Positions 1 through 6,378 of a stretch of DNA of 7,734 nucleotides are shown here, one piece after another. Origin of the DNA: Bacillota bacterium (GTDB lineage Bacteria; Bacillota; UBA4882; UBA8346). Position 1 is the stretch's first letter. Every line of letters starts with the position of its first letter. A model generated the notes under the pieces. The model saw nothing but the letters and a program-made list of their open reading frames with translations. It made no database searches and was not told the DNA's origin. Location: NCBI GenBank assembly GCA_028282485.1, contig JANQHU010000349.1, positions 1 through 7,734 of the forward strand, given 5' to 3'. The translations under genes and the position numbers were made by a program.

Positions 1-354
1 AATGCCGTCTCCTTTGAGCATATCCCTACCGGAATCGATACCATGTCGATCGTAGTCGCCGATAGTGAATTAGAAAACGGCAAACTAGACAAAATTTTAG
101 AAGAAATCGAGCAGCAATGTCGGCCGGAATCAATTCAAATTCATCCCCATATGGCCTTAATTGCTACGGTGGGGAGAGGAATGGCCGCCACACCAGGAAT
201 CGCCGCCAGGCTTTTCAATGCTTTATTTCAGGCTAAAGTAAATGTCCGCATGATTGATCAAGGCTCCAGCGAAATCAATATTATTGTGGGAGTGGAAACT
301 GCTGATTTTGAAAAAGCGGTGCAAGCTATCTATGCAGTCTTTATAAATAATTAA
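1..354 (+). CDS. lysC: Aspartate kinase, C-terminal part (5' end outside window)
   Basis: This is the last 117 codons of an aspartate kinase, which phosphorylates aspartate in the first step of lysine, threonine and methionine synthesis in the cytoplasm. The frame is open from base 1, so the ATG at 43 is internal and not the start. The visible part is the regulatory ACT-domain end. The segments SFEHIPTGIDTMS, GRGMAATPGIAARLF and VNVRMIDQGSSEINIIVGVE are typical of aspartokinase C-termini and closest, from memory, to the YclM/ThrD-like (aspartokinase III) type. The catalytic lobe lies outside the window, so class and feedback specificity cannot be fixed, and the symbol is a family label. The gene ends at TAA 352-354, points rightward and converges on spoIIR. 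It is unrelated in function to the sporulation cluster. Confidence 0.9.
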   Translation, partial: NAVSFEHIPTGIDTMSIVVADSELENGKLDKILEEIEQQCRPESIQIHPHMALIATVGRGMAATPGIAARLFNALFQAKVNVRMIDQGSSEINIIVGVETADFEKAVQAIYAVFINN

Positions 355-380
355 TAGCCTCCCGAACAGGAGACTATTTT
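355..380. terminator. Hairpin terminator between convergent aspartate kinase and spoIIR
   Basis: The arms TAGCCTCC (355-362) and GGAGACTA (369-376) pair with one C/A mismatch around the six-base loop CGAACA. On the plus strand TTTT follows, and a longer T-rich stretch lies near 389-400. It begins directly after the aspartate kinase stop codon. Read on the minus strand, the same hairpin is followed by TTAATTATTT, so it could also end spoIIR transcripts. The stem is short, so strength is uncertain. Confidence 0.55.
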
Positions 381-423
381 AAGTAGTGTTTTTATTTAAA
401 TTGATATTAAAGGCTCTTTTACT

Positions 424-1065
424 TTAGATCCGACTGAAAACATTGGACCAACAGACCCAAAAAGCTCCTTTCTTTTTACCCTTCTTTTCTAATAGTTTTT
501 CGAGAAAAGCCAAGCGGTACACAATTTTTTGTTTTTCTTTTTGGCCAACATCTTTGCGAAACCCGGGAGCATCGGGATCTAATAAACATAAGGGCGGATA
601 CAGCACACACCACCAATTTTGACCCTTTCCCGCTCCCAAAATCACCCGGAGGCCGGTATATTCCCCGGCCGGTAATACCCCAAAGGGATATTCTTTGGCC
701 GGGAAAGCATACTTTCCTAATTTAATTTTAACGGGCAATTGCCGCTGCTCTGGCGGCAATTCCTCTCGAATTACCTGTTTAATTCTCTTTAAATTCTTAC
801 TTAAAATTTGACAAGCTAATTCCCGTTTTTCAACATCTATTAACAATGGTTCCATTGTTTCTAGAATGCGGTCCCGAACCTTTAGCTTAAGAGCCTGATC
901 GGCCGGAGAATTGCTCCGGGCAATTACGTGTAAGCGTACTAAATTTTGCCGATGGTAGGCTTTTACAAAAGGAGTTTTAATTCCACTCAAAGAAGCTCCT
1001 AGATAGCCAATTACTAAAAAGACTATAATAATTAACCCGGTGGTCAACAAACGATAACGAAACAC
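424..1065 (-). CDS. spoIIR: Stage II sporulation protein R (SpoIIR), forespore signal for pro-sigma-E processing
   Basis: SpoIIR is made in the forespore and exported to the intermembrane space, where it activates the SpoIIGA protease so that pro-sigma-E is processed in the mother cell. This 213-residue protein has a hydrophobic N-terminal segment (about residues 6-25) acting as signal or anchor. The family hallmarks follow: LVRLHVIARSNSPADQALKL at 42-61, the LPAGEY...LRVILG stretch at 131-144, and GKGQNWWCVLYPPLCLLD at 147-163. The start is GTG at 1063-1065, supported by AAGGAGG at 1075-1081 nine bases upstream. It lies 30 bases after the sigG stop, with no terminator seen between, so the two are probably one transcript. 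Co-expression with sigG in the forespore would suit its role. The lysine-rich stretch at 191-199 and the W/C-rich tail after it look less conserved. Confidence 0.93.
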   Translation of the reverse strand: MFRYRLLTTGLIIIVFLVIGYLGASLSGIKTPFVKAYHRQNLVRLHVIARSNSPADQALKLKVRDRILETMEPLLIDVEKRELACQILSKNLKRIKQVIREELPPEQRQLPVKIKLGKYAFPAKEYPFGVLPAGEYTGLRVILGAGKGQNWWCVLYPPLCLLDPDAPGFRKDVGQKEKQKIVYRLAFLEKLLEKKGKKKGAFWVCWSNVFSRI

Positions 1066-1095
1066 CTGATTATTCCTCCTTACAACTGCTCTTAA

Positions 1096-1881
1096 TCATT
1101 GATCATCTCCGATATACCGCCGCATATGCTTTAAGGCGGTCTTTTCCAAACGAGATACTTGCGCTTGGGAGATTCCGATATCCTCCGCTACTTCCATTTG
1201 GGTGCGGCCTTCGAAAAAGCGCATTTTTAAGATCAGTTGTTCCCGATCACTTAACTTGCGCATGGCTTCCTTAATCGAGACTCCTTCAAGCCATTGATTG
1301 TCCACATAACGGTCATCACTAATTTGATCCATTACAAAAATGGGATCACCCCCATCATGATAAATTGGCTCAAAGAGGGATACTGGTTCCTGAATTGCAT
1401 CTAAGGCAAAAACTACTTCTTCTTGGGGAACATTTAATTGATTGGCAATTTCCCCAATAGTTGGCTCTTTCGCTGATTTATTGACCATCGCATCTCTGAC
1501 TTGCAAAGCTTTATAAGCAATATCTCTTAAGGAGCGACTGACTCTTAAGGGATTGTTGTCTCTGAGGTAACGTCGAATCTCTCCGATAATCATCGGGACC
1601 GCATATGTAGAAAATTTTACATTTTGAGAAAGATCAAAATTATCAATGGCTTTCATCAAACCAATACAGCCCACCTGAAATAAATCATCTACATACTCAC
1701 CTCGATTATTAAAACGCTGAATTACACTTAATACTAGTCTTAAATTGCCATAAATCAAGTCATTTCTAACTGCTTTTTCTCCATTTTGAAGTCTTGCAAT
1801 TAATTCTCGCATTTTATTACCGGTTAAGACCGGTAATTTCGCTGTGTTCACGCCACAAATCTCAACTTTATTAACTAGCAT
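1096..1881 (-). CDS. sigG: RNA polymerase sporulation sigma factor sigma-G
   Basis: Sigma-G directs late forespore gene expression after engulfment. The N-terminus reads MLVNKVEICGVNTAKLPVL, which is diagnostic for sigma-G and is absent from sigma-F, sigma-B and sigma-E. Counting from the ATG at 1881, region 2 holds VDDLFQVGCIGLMKAIDNFD (about 64-83) and KFSTYAVPMIIGEIRRYLRD (89-108). Region 3 includes EPTIGEIANQLNVPQEEV. Region 4 carries the helix-turn-helix MEVAEDIGISQAQVSRLEKT (229-248). I chose ATG 1879-1881 because it sits nine bases from GGGAGG (1891-1896) and matches the three residues that precede NKVEICGV in the Bacillus subtilis protein. An in-frame ATG at 1885-1887 is only three bases from that ribosome site, and the GTG between them is also possible. 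A sigma-F/G-like promoter lies just upstream, and spoIIR follows. Confidence 0.95.
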   Translation of the reverse strand: MLVNKVEICGVNTAKLPVLTGNKMRELIARLQNGEKAVRNDLIYGNLRLVLSVIQRFNNRGEYVDDLFQVGCIGLMKAIDNFDLSQNVKFSTYAVPMIIGEIRRYLRDNNPLRVSRSLRDIAYKALQVRDAMVNKSAKEPTIGEIANQLNVPQEEVVFALDAIQEPVSLFEPIYHDGGDPIFVMDQISDDRYVDNQWLEGVSIKEAMRKLSDREQLILKMRFFEGRTQMEVAEDIGISQAQVSRLEKTALKHMRRYIGDDQ

Positions 1882-1890
1882 CACCATAAT

Positions 1891-1896
1891 CCTCCC
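1891..1896 (-). promoter_or_regulatory. Ribosome binding site that decides the sigG start
   Basis: GGGAGG on the minus strand is three, six and nine bases from three consecutive in-frame start codons: ATG 1887, GTG 1884 and ATG 1881. The nine-base spacing favours ATG 1881. Homology of the N-terminus to other sigma-G proteins favours the same codon. Confidence 0.6.
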
Positions 1897-1925
1897 GCCA
1901 TATCCGTATAGCGCGCGCTAAGATG

Positions 1926-1954
1926 ATTATTGCCATGCTGACAGAAATTTATAC
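1926..1954 (-). promoter_or_regulatory. Candidate sigma-F/sigma-G promoter of sigG
   Basis: On the minus strand GTATA (1954-1950) fits the -35 of forespore sigma factors (G, pyrimidine, A/T, T, A). Fifteen bases further on, GGCAATAAT (1934-1926) fits the sigma-F -10 pattern in the form I recall (GGnnAnAnT). At an 18-base spacing, AATAATC is a poorer match to the sigma-G -10. It lies immediately behind the terminator that follows the DJ-1 gene and about 50 bases before the sigG start. In B. subtilis sigG is known to be transcribed first by sigma-F and then by sigma-G. This is pattern matching by eye in AT-rich DNA. Confidence 0.45.
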
Positions 1955-1956
1955 CC

Positions 1957-1992
1957 GAAAAAGAAAAAGCCGAGAAATTCATTTCCCGACTT
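1957..1992 (-). terminator. Strong intrinsic terminator after the DJ-1/PfpI gene
   Basis: On the minus strand AAGTCGGGAAA (1992-1982) pairs along its whole length with TTTCTCGGCTT (1977-1967) across a four-base TGAA loop, using two G/T wobbles. A TTTCTTTTTC-like tract follows. It starts about 35 bases after the DJ-1 gene stop. It separates the spoIIGA-sigE-DJ-1 unit from the sigG promoter, so sigG-spoIIR is unlikely to depend on read-through from sigE. Confidence 0.8.
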
Positions 1993-2026
1993 CGCCAGCT
2001 TTCTTTATAAATACCAAATTAATTAT

Positions 2027-2539
2027 TTATTTGCTGAGTAATCTCACTAATTCTCTGCCGAATTCCGCGGCTGCTTCCGGACCGGAACCGGTAAGCAGCC
2101 GGCCGTCAATCTCTACCGGATTTCCGGTATAAACAGCCCCGCCTTTCTCAATTTCCCCTATTCCATCGGGAAAAACCGTGGCCTTTTTCCCTTTTAGTAA
2201 ACCAGCCTTCGCTAAAATTACCGGGGCAATACAGATGGCCCCCACAATCTTTTGCGCGGCATAGTTTTGGCGGGCTAAACAATGGGCCAGGGCATCGTCA
2301 AAATACTGCCAACTGCCCCCGCCGCCAATAAATATTACTGCGTCTAACTCTTCCTTTGCTAGCTCTCCTATTAATAAATCCGGCTTCACCACCATTCCTA
2401 ACTTACCAACCGCTTCGTTAGTGGTGCTGCTGGCTGTTAAAACTGTAACCCCATTTTCTTCCAAAATATTTTTCGGAATCTCATACTCTTCATCCCGAAA
2501 AATTTTTTCAGCTATAATCAAAGCTACCTTTTGCTGCAT
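2027..2539 (-). CDS. DJ-1/PfpI family protein (class I glutamine amidotransferase-like fold)
   Basis: This is a 170-residue, single-domain cytoplasmic protein of the DJ-1/PfpI superfamily. Members include chaperones, glyoxalase/deglycase-type enzymes and proteases, so no reaction is assigned here. Visible features are an acidic FRDEEYEIPKNIL stretch near 14-26 that should supply the conserved glutamate, the LDAVIFIGGGGS strand and turn at 65-76, and the nucleophile elbow VGAICIAPVILAKAGLLKGK at 99-118. Cys103 is the expected reactive cysteine. The residue after it is isoleucine, where PfpI-type proteases usually have histidine, which argues against a PfpI-like Cys-His protease. GAGGAG (2546-2551) lies six bases from the ATG. 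It starts 41 bases after sigE and ends in a strong terminator, so it probably shares the sigE transcript. A DJ-1 gene between sigE and sigG is not part of the usual spoIIG layout. Confidence 0.88.
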   Translation of the reverse strand: MQQKVALIIAEKIFRDEEYEIPKNILEENGVTVLTASSTTNEAVGKLGMVVKPDLLIGELAKEELDAVIFIGGGGSWQYFDDALAHCLARQNYAAQKIVGAICIAPVILAKAGLLKGKKATVFPDGIGEIEKGGAVYTGNPVEIDGRLLTGSGPEAAAEFGRELVRLLSK

Positions 2540-2580
2540 TAAATTCTCCTCTGTTATTAATTTTCCCTAAAAAAATATTT

Positions 2581-3315
2581 TCAGGCCTCCATCCGGTGCA
2601 TTTCTTTCTTTAACTTCCGAATAATTCTCTTTTCCAAACGGGAGATATATGATTGGGAAATCCCCAATAAATCAGCCACTTCTTTTTGAGTTTTTTCGGA
2701 GCCATTTTTTAGCCCAAACCGCATTTCTACAATTACTTTTTCTCGTTCAGATAAATGAGCCACTGCCGCATCTAAAAGAGTACGGTCAATCTCTTCTTCC
2801 ACATTCTTATAAGTAGAATCATTCTCAGTCCCTAAGACATCGGAGAGTAATAATTCATTACCATCCCAGTCGGTATTTAACGGCTCGTCAAAAGAGACTT
2901 CAGTACGAATGCGACTATTCCTTCTTAAATGCATCAAAATCTCATTTTCAATGCATCGGGAAGCATACGTGGCTAACTTAATTTTTTTCTCCGGATCAAA
3001 AGTATTCACTGCTTTGATCAAACCAATGGTGCCGATGGAAACCAAGTCTTCAATCCCCACTCCGGTATTTTCAAATTTTCGGGCAATATAAACCACCAAA
3101 CGTAGATTACGCTCAATTAAAATTCCCTTTACCGCCCGGTCGCCGGAAGATAATTTCTCCAGTAAAAAAAGTTCTTCCTCCGTAGTTAAAGGTGGGGGTA
3201 AAGCTTCGCTACTACCAACATAAGCAATAGTCTTCGGGGCAAAGCCCAGCTTTAACATCCAACGCAATAGCTTAATCTGTAAAACCAACCGCCATTTTCT
3301 CCAAAGCTTCAACAT
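2581..3315 (-). CDS. sigE: RNA polymerase sporulation sigma factor sigma-E, made as pro-sigma-E
   Basis: Sigma-E is the first mother-cell sigma factor and is made as an inactive membrane-associated precursor. The 244-residue protein keeps the basic, amphipathic pro-sequence (residues 1 to about 30, rich in K, R, W and L). The junction motif YVGSSEALPPPL follows at 32-43, and by analogy with B. subtilis SpoIIGA should cut around residue 31. Region 2 shows IEDLVSIGTIGLIKAVNTFD (88-107) and KLATYASRCIENEILMHLRR (113-132). Region 4 carries the helix-turn-helix TQKEVADLLGISQSYISRLE (209-228). AAGGAG sits eight bases before the ATG. The gene begins 25 bases after spoIIGA ends, matching the conserved spoIIG pair of protease and substrate. 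The pro-sequence looks a few residues longer than in B. subtilis, mainly through a tryptophan-rich N-terminus. Confidence 0.96.
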   Translation of the reverse strand: MLKLWRKWRLVLQIKLLRWMLKLGFAPKTIAYVGSSEALPPPLTTEEELFLLEKLSSGDRAVKGILIERNLRLVVYIARKFENTGVGIEDLVSIGTIGLIKAVNTFDPEKKIKLATYASRCIENEILMHLRRNSRIRTEVSFDEPLNTDWDGNELLLSDVLGTENDSTYKNVEEEIDRTLLDAAVAHLSEREKVIVEMRFGLKNGSEKTQKEVADLLGISQSYISRLEKRIIRKLKKEMHRMEA

Positions 3316-3340
3316 CCTATTCGCTCCTTATATCTTTTTT

Positions 3341-4252
3341 TTATAAAATAGTCGGGGGAAGTAAGGCTTGAAAAGTTCCTTCAGTCGATAAGGAATGATC
3401 ACATAATCCGATTACGATATGATTACCTTTAATCAACCGTTCCCGGCCTTCTTCTTTTATTTTTAAAAAATCAGGACGAAAACCGATTAATAGGCCTTCG
3501 GTTTTCCCTACCGAATTAAATGGTAATAAGCGAATTCGCTTCTGCCAAGAATCAGACAAGAGATCTAGACTATTCTCTCCTCCCAAGCTGGTTAACTCTT
3601 TTGCAAAATTAATAATCTCTTGAGGCAAAAAAGGCTTCATACTGGCAAATTCGACAATTATTACCGGCAACTTGGTTAAAGGATCATATAAATGATTGCC
3701 ACTATCTAATAAAGCATTTAACTGAACCTTTTGACTATCCCATTCAATTTCAACCAAATATAAACAAAGCTTCTCCCAAATCCCACGGTGGACCACTCCC
3801 CAGCCCAACTCACCCAGGATAAAAATCAAAATCATATGTAGAATAAAGCGCCACCAGAGGGAAATTTCCCAGCCCAAATACAACTGATTAAAAGCATCGA
3901 TTCCCCAATGAATTCCGGCCAACAAAAAAGATATTAAATAAAAATAACCGATAATCCGCCCATAAAAACGTTGTTTGGGCGAAAAAAAAACAACAAAGAG
4001 CATTAATCCCGGTACGATCACGATCCAGTTTAGCGGGGCCAAAACCCACTCAAAATGAAGGCCTTTGGTAGCCTGATGCATTTGTAAAAAAAACTGAAAA
4101 ACTCCTCCCACCAGGCCCCCTAAAAAGAATCTCTGGAAAGAAACTCTTAGGGAACAAATCTGGGCTACCGTCCAGAGTAGAACCATATCTTGAATTAGGC
4201 CGAATAAGCCCGCCAACAGAGGTAAGTCTAGGTATACCGACATCGTTTGCAA
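3341..4252 (-). CDS. spoIIGA: Sigma-E processing peptidase SpoIIGA
   Basis: SpoIIGA is an integral-membrane aspartic protease of the sporulation septum that removes the pro-sequence of sigma-E when triggered by SpoIIR. This 303-residue protein has a hydrophobic N-terminal half with about five membrane segments (roughly residues 9-31, 43-57, 70-91, 98-117 and 132-150). A soluble protease half follows. The catalytic motif LNALLDSGNHLYDP (178-191) contains DSGN at 183-186, with Asp183 as the expected catalytic residue. The family stretch LLPFNSVGKTEGLLIGFRPD follows at 242-261. The start is TTG at 4250-4252, supported by GGAG (4261-4264) at eight bases. An in-frame ATG three codons later (MSVYLDL) resembles the B. 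subtilis start but is 17 bases from that site. sigE follows 25 bases downstream. A hairpin separates it from ftsZ upstream, so it should have its own promoter. Confidence 0.94.
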   Translation of the reverse strand: MQTMSVYLDLPLLAGLFGLIQDMVLLWTVAQICSLRVSFQRFFLGGLVGGVFQFFLQMHQATKGLHFEWVLAPLNWIVIVPGLMLFVVFFSPKQRFYGRIIGYFYLISFLLAGIHWGIDAFNQLYLGWEISLWWRFILHMILIFILGELGWGVVHRGIWEKLCLYLVEIEWDSQKVQLNALLDSGNHLYDPLTKLPVIIVEFASMKPFLPQEIINFAKELTSLGGENSLDLLSDSWQKRIRLLPFNSVGKTEGLLIGFRPDFLKIKEEGRERLIKGNHIVIGLCDHSLSTEGTFQALLPPTIL

Positions 4253-4260
4253 AATCAGGA

Positions 4261-4264
4261 CTCC
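4261..4264 (-). promoter_or_regulatory. Ribosome binding site supporting a TTG start for spoIIGA
   Basis: GGAG on the minus strand is eight bases from TTG 4250-4252 and 17 bases from ATG 4241-4243. Spacing therefore favours the TTG, although the ATG aligns better with the start of other SpoIIGA proteins. A weak start could keep protease levels low; that is inference. Confidence 0.45.
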
Positions 4265-4359
4265 ATTTCTATACTATAGCTATTAATAACTAATTTAGTA
4301 CAAATAAGCTACTTTTTTTCGCTTTTTGCTCAATTTTAACGGAAAATCCCCCAAATTGG

Positions 4360-4391
4360 AAAAGCGTTCAGAGCATTTTCTGAACGCTTTT
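4360..4391 (-). terminator. Hairpin terminator between ftsZ and spoIIGA
   Basis: AAAAGCGTTCAG (4360-4371) and CTGAACGCTTTT (4380-4391) form a perfect 12-base stem with an eight-base loop, 25 bases beyond the ftsZ stop. On the minus strand the only T-run is the TTTT inside the 3' arm, followed by CCAATTT, so termination may be partial. The rest of the 164-base gap, to the spoIIGA start, holds its presumed promoter. I see a -10-like TATAGT at 4278-4273 but no well-spaced -35. Confidence 0.6.
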
Positions 4392-4416
4392 GTCAAATAT
4401 TTCATAAAGCAATACT

Positions 4417-5460
4417 TTATTTTCTTCGTAAAAAAGCCGGAATCTCCAGATCTTCATTCATAAAAGTTCTTAATTCGGTCTCATCCAAATTAGCTCTTTT
4501 GCCATAACGTTCCTCAAAACCAGTCGCGATCACCGTCACCCGCACTTCATCTTCTAAGGTTTCATCAAAAGCGGTTCCAAAAATAATATTAGCTTCCCCA
4601 TCTACTGCTTCCGTAATAATAGCGGCGGCTTCATTAACTTCATAAAGACCTAAATTATTACTACCAGTAATGTTTAATAGGACTCCCTTAGCGCCTTCAA
4701 TAGAAGTCTCTAACAGCGGGCTTTCAATGGCCATTTTGGCTGCCTCAGCCGCCCGGTTTTCCCCTTGGCCGACTCCAATACCCATTAAAGCAGACCCTGC
4801 TTGACTCATAATGGTCTTCACATCGGCAAAATCCACATTAATTAATCCGGTAACCGTGATCAAATCCGAAATACCTTGCACCCCTTGGCGTAAAGTATCA
4901 TCAGCAATCCGGAAAGCTTCTAACATGGAGGTATTCTTATCCACTATCTGGAGTAACCTTTCATTAGATATGGTAATTAACGTATCCACCGCATCTTTCA
5001 GGTTATTTACACCGCGTTCCGCCTGAGTTCCACGGATCCGTCCTTCAAAGGAAAAGGGTTTGGTAACCACCCCTACGGTTAGGGAGCCTAGTTCACGGGA
5101 TAACTGGGAGATTACCGGGGCGGCTCCTGTTCCGGTGCCCCCTCCCATTCCGGCAGTTATAAAGACCATATCCGCTCCCTGCAAGACATTGGAGATCTCA
5201 TCTTTACTTTCTAAAGCAGCCTTCTCCCCAATCTCTGGATTAGCTCCGGCTCCCAGGCCTTTGGTTAACATATCGCCAATTCGCAGACGAATATCGGCAT
5301 TCGATCTTTCTAAAGCTTGGGCATCAGTATTAATAGCAATAAATTCAACACCTTGAATTTTCGCTTCAATCATTCTATTAACGGCATTAGTACCGGCTCC
5401 TCCGACACCAACGACTTTAATGGAGGCAAATTGTTGACTTAAGACTTCGAATTCTAGCAT
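4417..5460 (-). CDS. ftsZ: Cell division protein FtsZ
   Basis: FtsZ is the tubulin-like GTPase that forms the division ring at mid-cell and, in sporulation, the polar ring. In the 347-residue protein the nucleotide-binding loop VGVGGAGTNAVNRM is at 17-30, the tubulin signature GGGTGTG at 106-112, and TKPFSFEGRIRG at 133-144. The T7 synergy loop INVDFADVKTIM at 207-218 supplies the catalytic aspartates (Asp210 and Asp213). The core ends near TVIATGF (309-315). The C-terminal peptide LEIPAFLRRK (338-347), which binds partners such as FtsA or SepF, follows after only about 20 residues. That linker is far shorter than the roughly 50 residues of B. subtilis FtsZ. The ATG has AAGGAG (5468-5473) seven bases upstream. 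No ftsA precedes it: ftsQ lies 111 bases upstream, and the gap holds a sigma-H-like promoter. Confidence 0.98.
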   Translation of the reverse strand: MLEFEVLSQQFASIKVVGVGGAGTNAVNRMIEAKIQGVEFIAINTDAQALERSNADIRLRIGDMLTKGLGAGANPEIGEKAALESKDEISNVLQGADMVFITAGMGGGTGTGAAPVISQLSRELGSLTVGVVTKPFSFEGRIRGTQAERGVNNLKDAVDTLITISNERLLQIVDKNTSMLEAFRIADDTLRQGVQGISDLITVTGLINVDFADVKTIMSQAGSALMGIGVGQGENRAAEAAKMAIESPLLETSIEGAKGVLLNITGSNNLGLYEVNEAAAIITEAVDGEANIIFGTAFDETLEDEVRVTVIATGFEERYGKRANLDETELRTFMNEDLEIPAFLRRK

Positions 5461-5526
5461 TAATAAACTCCTTCCTCAAGAGGACTCTAATGTTAAAATT
5501 TTAATAGAGTGCAAATAATAACTTAC

Positions 5527-5555
5527 TTATTCTTCATTAATTAAAATTAACCTGC
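5527..5555 (-). promoter_or_regulatory. Candidate sigma-H promoter of ftsZ
   Basis: On the minus strand GCAGGTTAA (5555-5547) matches the sigma-H -35 pattern RnAGGAnWW with one mismatch. After an 11-base spacer, GAAGAATAA (5535-5527) matches RnnGAATWW in full. It sits in the ftsQ-ftsZ gap, with transcription expected to begin about 60 bases before the ftsZ start. B. subtilis ftsAZ has a sigma-H promoter that raises FtsZ at sporulation onset, so the placement makes sense. The surrounding DNA is very AT-rich, so chance matches are possible. Confidence 0.45.
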
Positions 5556-5571
5556 TTTAAAATGAAAAAAA

Positions 5572-6378
5572 TTAATTTGGGTCTGTATCATAAATAATAG
5601 TAGGGAAATCTCTTAACCGTAAATCTACGGTTTTGACCCGCCGGGCATCTATTTGGGATAAAATCACTTCAAACTTTTGAAATTTCTTCCTTAAAAAGGT
5701 TTCGTCCCCCAATAAGACTTTAATTGGTTCCTTGTGTTGCGGGTATTCTAAGTAAATATAATATTCTTTTAAATTTATTTCTAATATTTGGCAAACAAAA
5801 TTCGCTTTCACATATTCCACTATTTTTTTGGCAAAGGATAACCTTAAGTCCTTAATTTTCTCGCCGAAACTCAGGTTTTTTAAGCTAATTCCCGTAATTA
5901 GAGGTAATAAAAATTGACCTTCTTTCCCGTCTCTTTTAATTACCCTAAAATCTTCACTTAGGATGAGTTCATTATTCAAAAAAGATATTAAGCAAAAATA
6001 CTTTCGTTCCTGAATTTCGATCTTTAGTGAGTTATCATTTTTTTTAGTAACTTTTACTTTAGCTATCCGATAATCTTGCAAAATTTCCCGTTCTAGTTGT
6101 TGGGTATTGATTAAAAAAAAATTTTTTCCCCGCTTTAACCGTGCCCGATAAAAAACTTCCGGCTCAGAAACTAGCTGATTACCAGAAAGCCGCACTTCTT
6201 GAAGGTGAAAATTAGGGCTATAAATAAAAATAAGTATTATAGCTCCCGCCAAAATACTGAATAATAGTAGTAACCGAAACCCCATTCTTGAGCTTCGTTT
6301 TCTTAAAGGATGTTTCTTCTTGCTCTTTTCCGGAACATTTAAAAGGCGAATCTTCTTCTGCTCTATCCCATTTTTCAT
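5572..6378 (-). CDS. ftsQ: Cell division protein FtsQ/DivIB
   Basis: This is a bitopic membrane protein of the divisome core that works with FtsL and FtsB/DivIC outside the membrane to control septal wall synthesis. The 268 residues show a basic cytoplasmic tail (1-33, many K and R), one membrane segment (about 34-53), and a POTRA domain beginning FHLQEVRLSGNQLVSEPEVF (57-76) and ending IEIQERKYFCLI (120-131). The FtsQ/DivIB C-terminal domain follows, ending VKTVDLRLRDFPTIIY (248-263). The ATG at 6376-6378 is preceded by an in-frame stop, so no longer form exists. Its ribosome site is poor: GGAG lies 14 bases upstream and AGG 11. In most Firmicutes this gene follows mur genes in the dcw cluster; here it follows a DUF6115 gene at 62 bases. 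Sequence is weakly conserved in this family, so the call rests on architecture and neighbours. Confidence 0.85.
   Translation of the reverse strand: MKNGIEQKKIRLLNVPEKSKKKHPLRKRSSRMGFRLLLLFSILAGAIILIFIYSPNFHLQEVRLSGNQLVSEPEVFYRARLKRGKNFFLINTQQLEREILQDYRIAKVKVTKKNDNSLKIEIQERKYFCLISFLNNELILSEDFRVIKRDGKEGQFLLPLITGISLKNLSFGEKIKDLRLSFAKKIVEYVKANFVCQILEINLKEYYIYLEYPQHKEPIKVLLGDETFLRKKFQKFEVILSQIDARRVKTVDLRLRDFPTIIYDTDPN

Noticed and set aside
43..354. A complete small gene starting at ATG 43
   Set aside because: The frame is open from base 1 and the residues before this ATG (SFEHIPTGIDT) belong to the aspartate kinase, so it is an internal methionine.
1923..2132. A 69-codon rightward ORF opposite the DJ-1 gene end
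   Set aside because: It covers the terminator and promoter region and the DJ-1 3' end in antisense, so it is a shadow.
2540..2580. A sigma-E promoter for the DJ-1 gene (AAATATT then AATAACAG)
   Set aside because: The -35 has one mismatch and the -10 several, in a short AT-rich gap where such matches arise by chance.
4273..4330. A spoIIG-type promoter with Spo0A boxes upstream of spoIIGA
   Set aside because: TATAGT (4278-4273) could be a -10, but TTGTAC lies 19 bases away and TTGAGC does not give the 22-base spacing known for B. subtilis spoIIG. No TGTCGAA box is found in the gap; the nearest, TGTCAAA at about 4391-4397, has a mismatch and lies on the ftsZ side of the hairpin.
4811..5356. 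Two rightward ORFs (71 and 98 codons) inside ftsZ
   Set aside because: They lie antisense to the most conserved part of ftsZ and have no features of their own.
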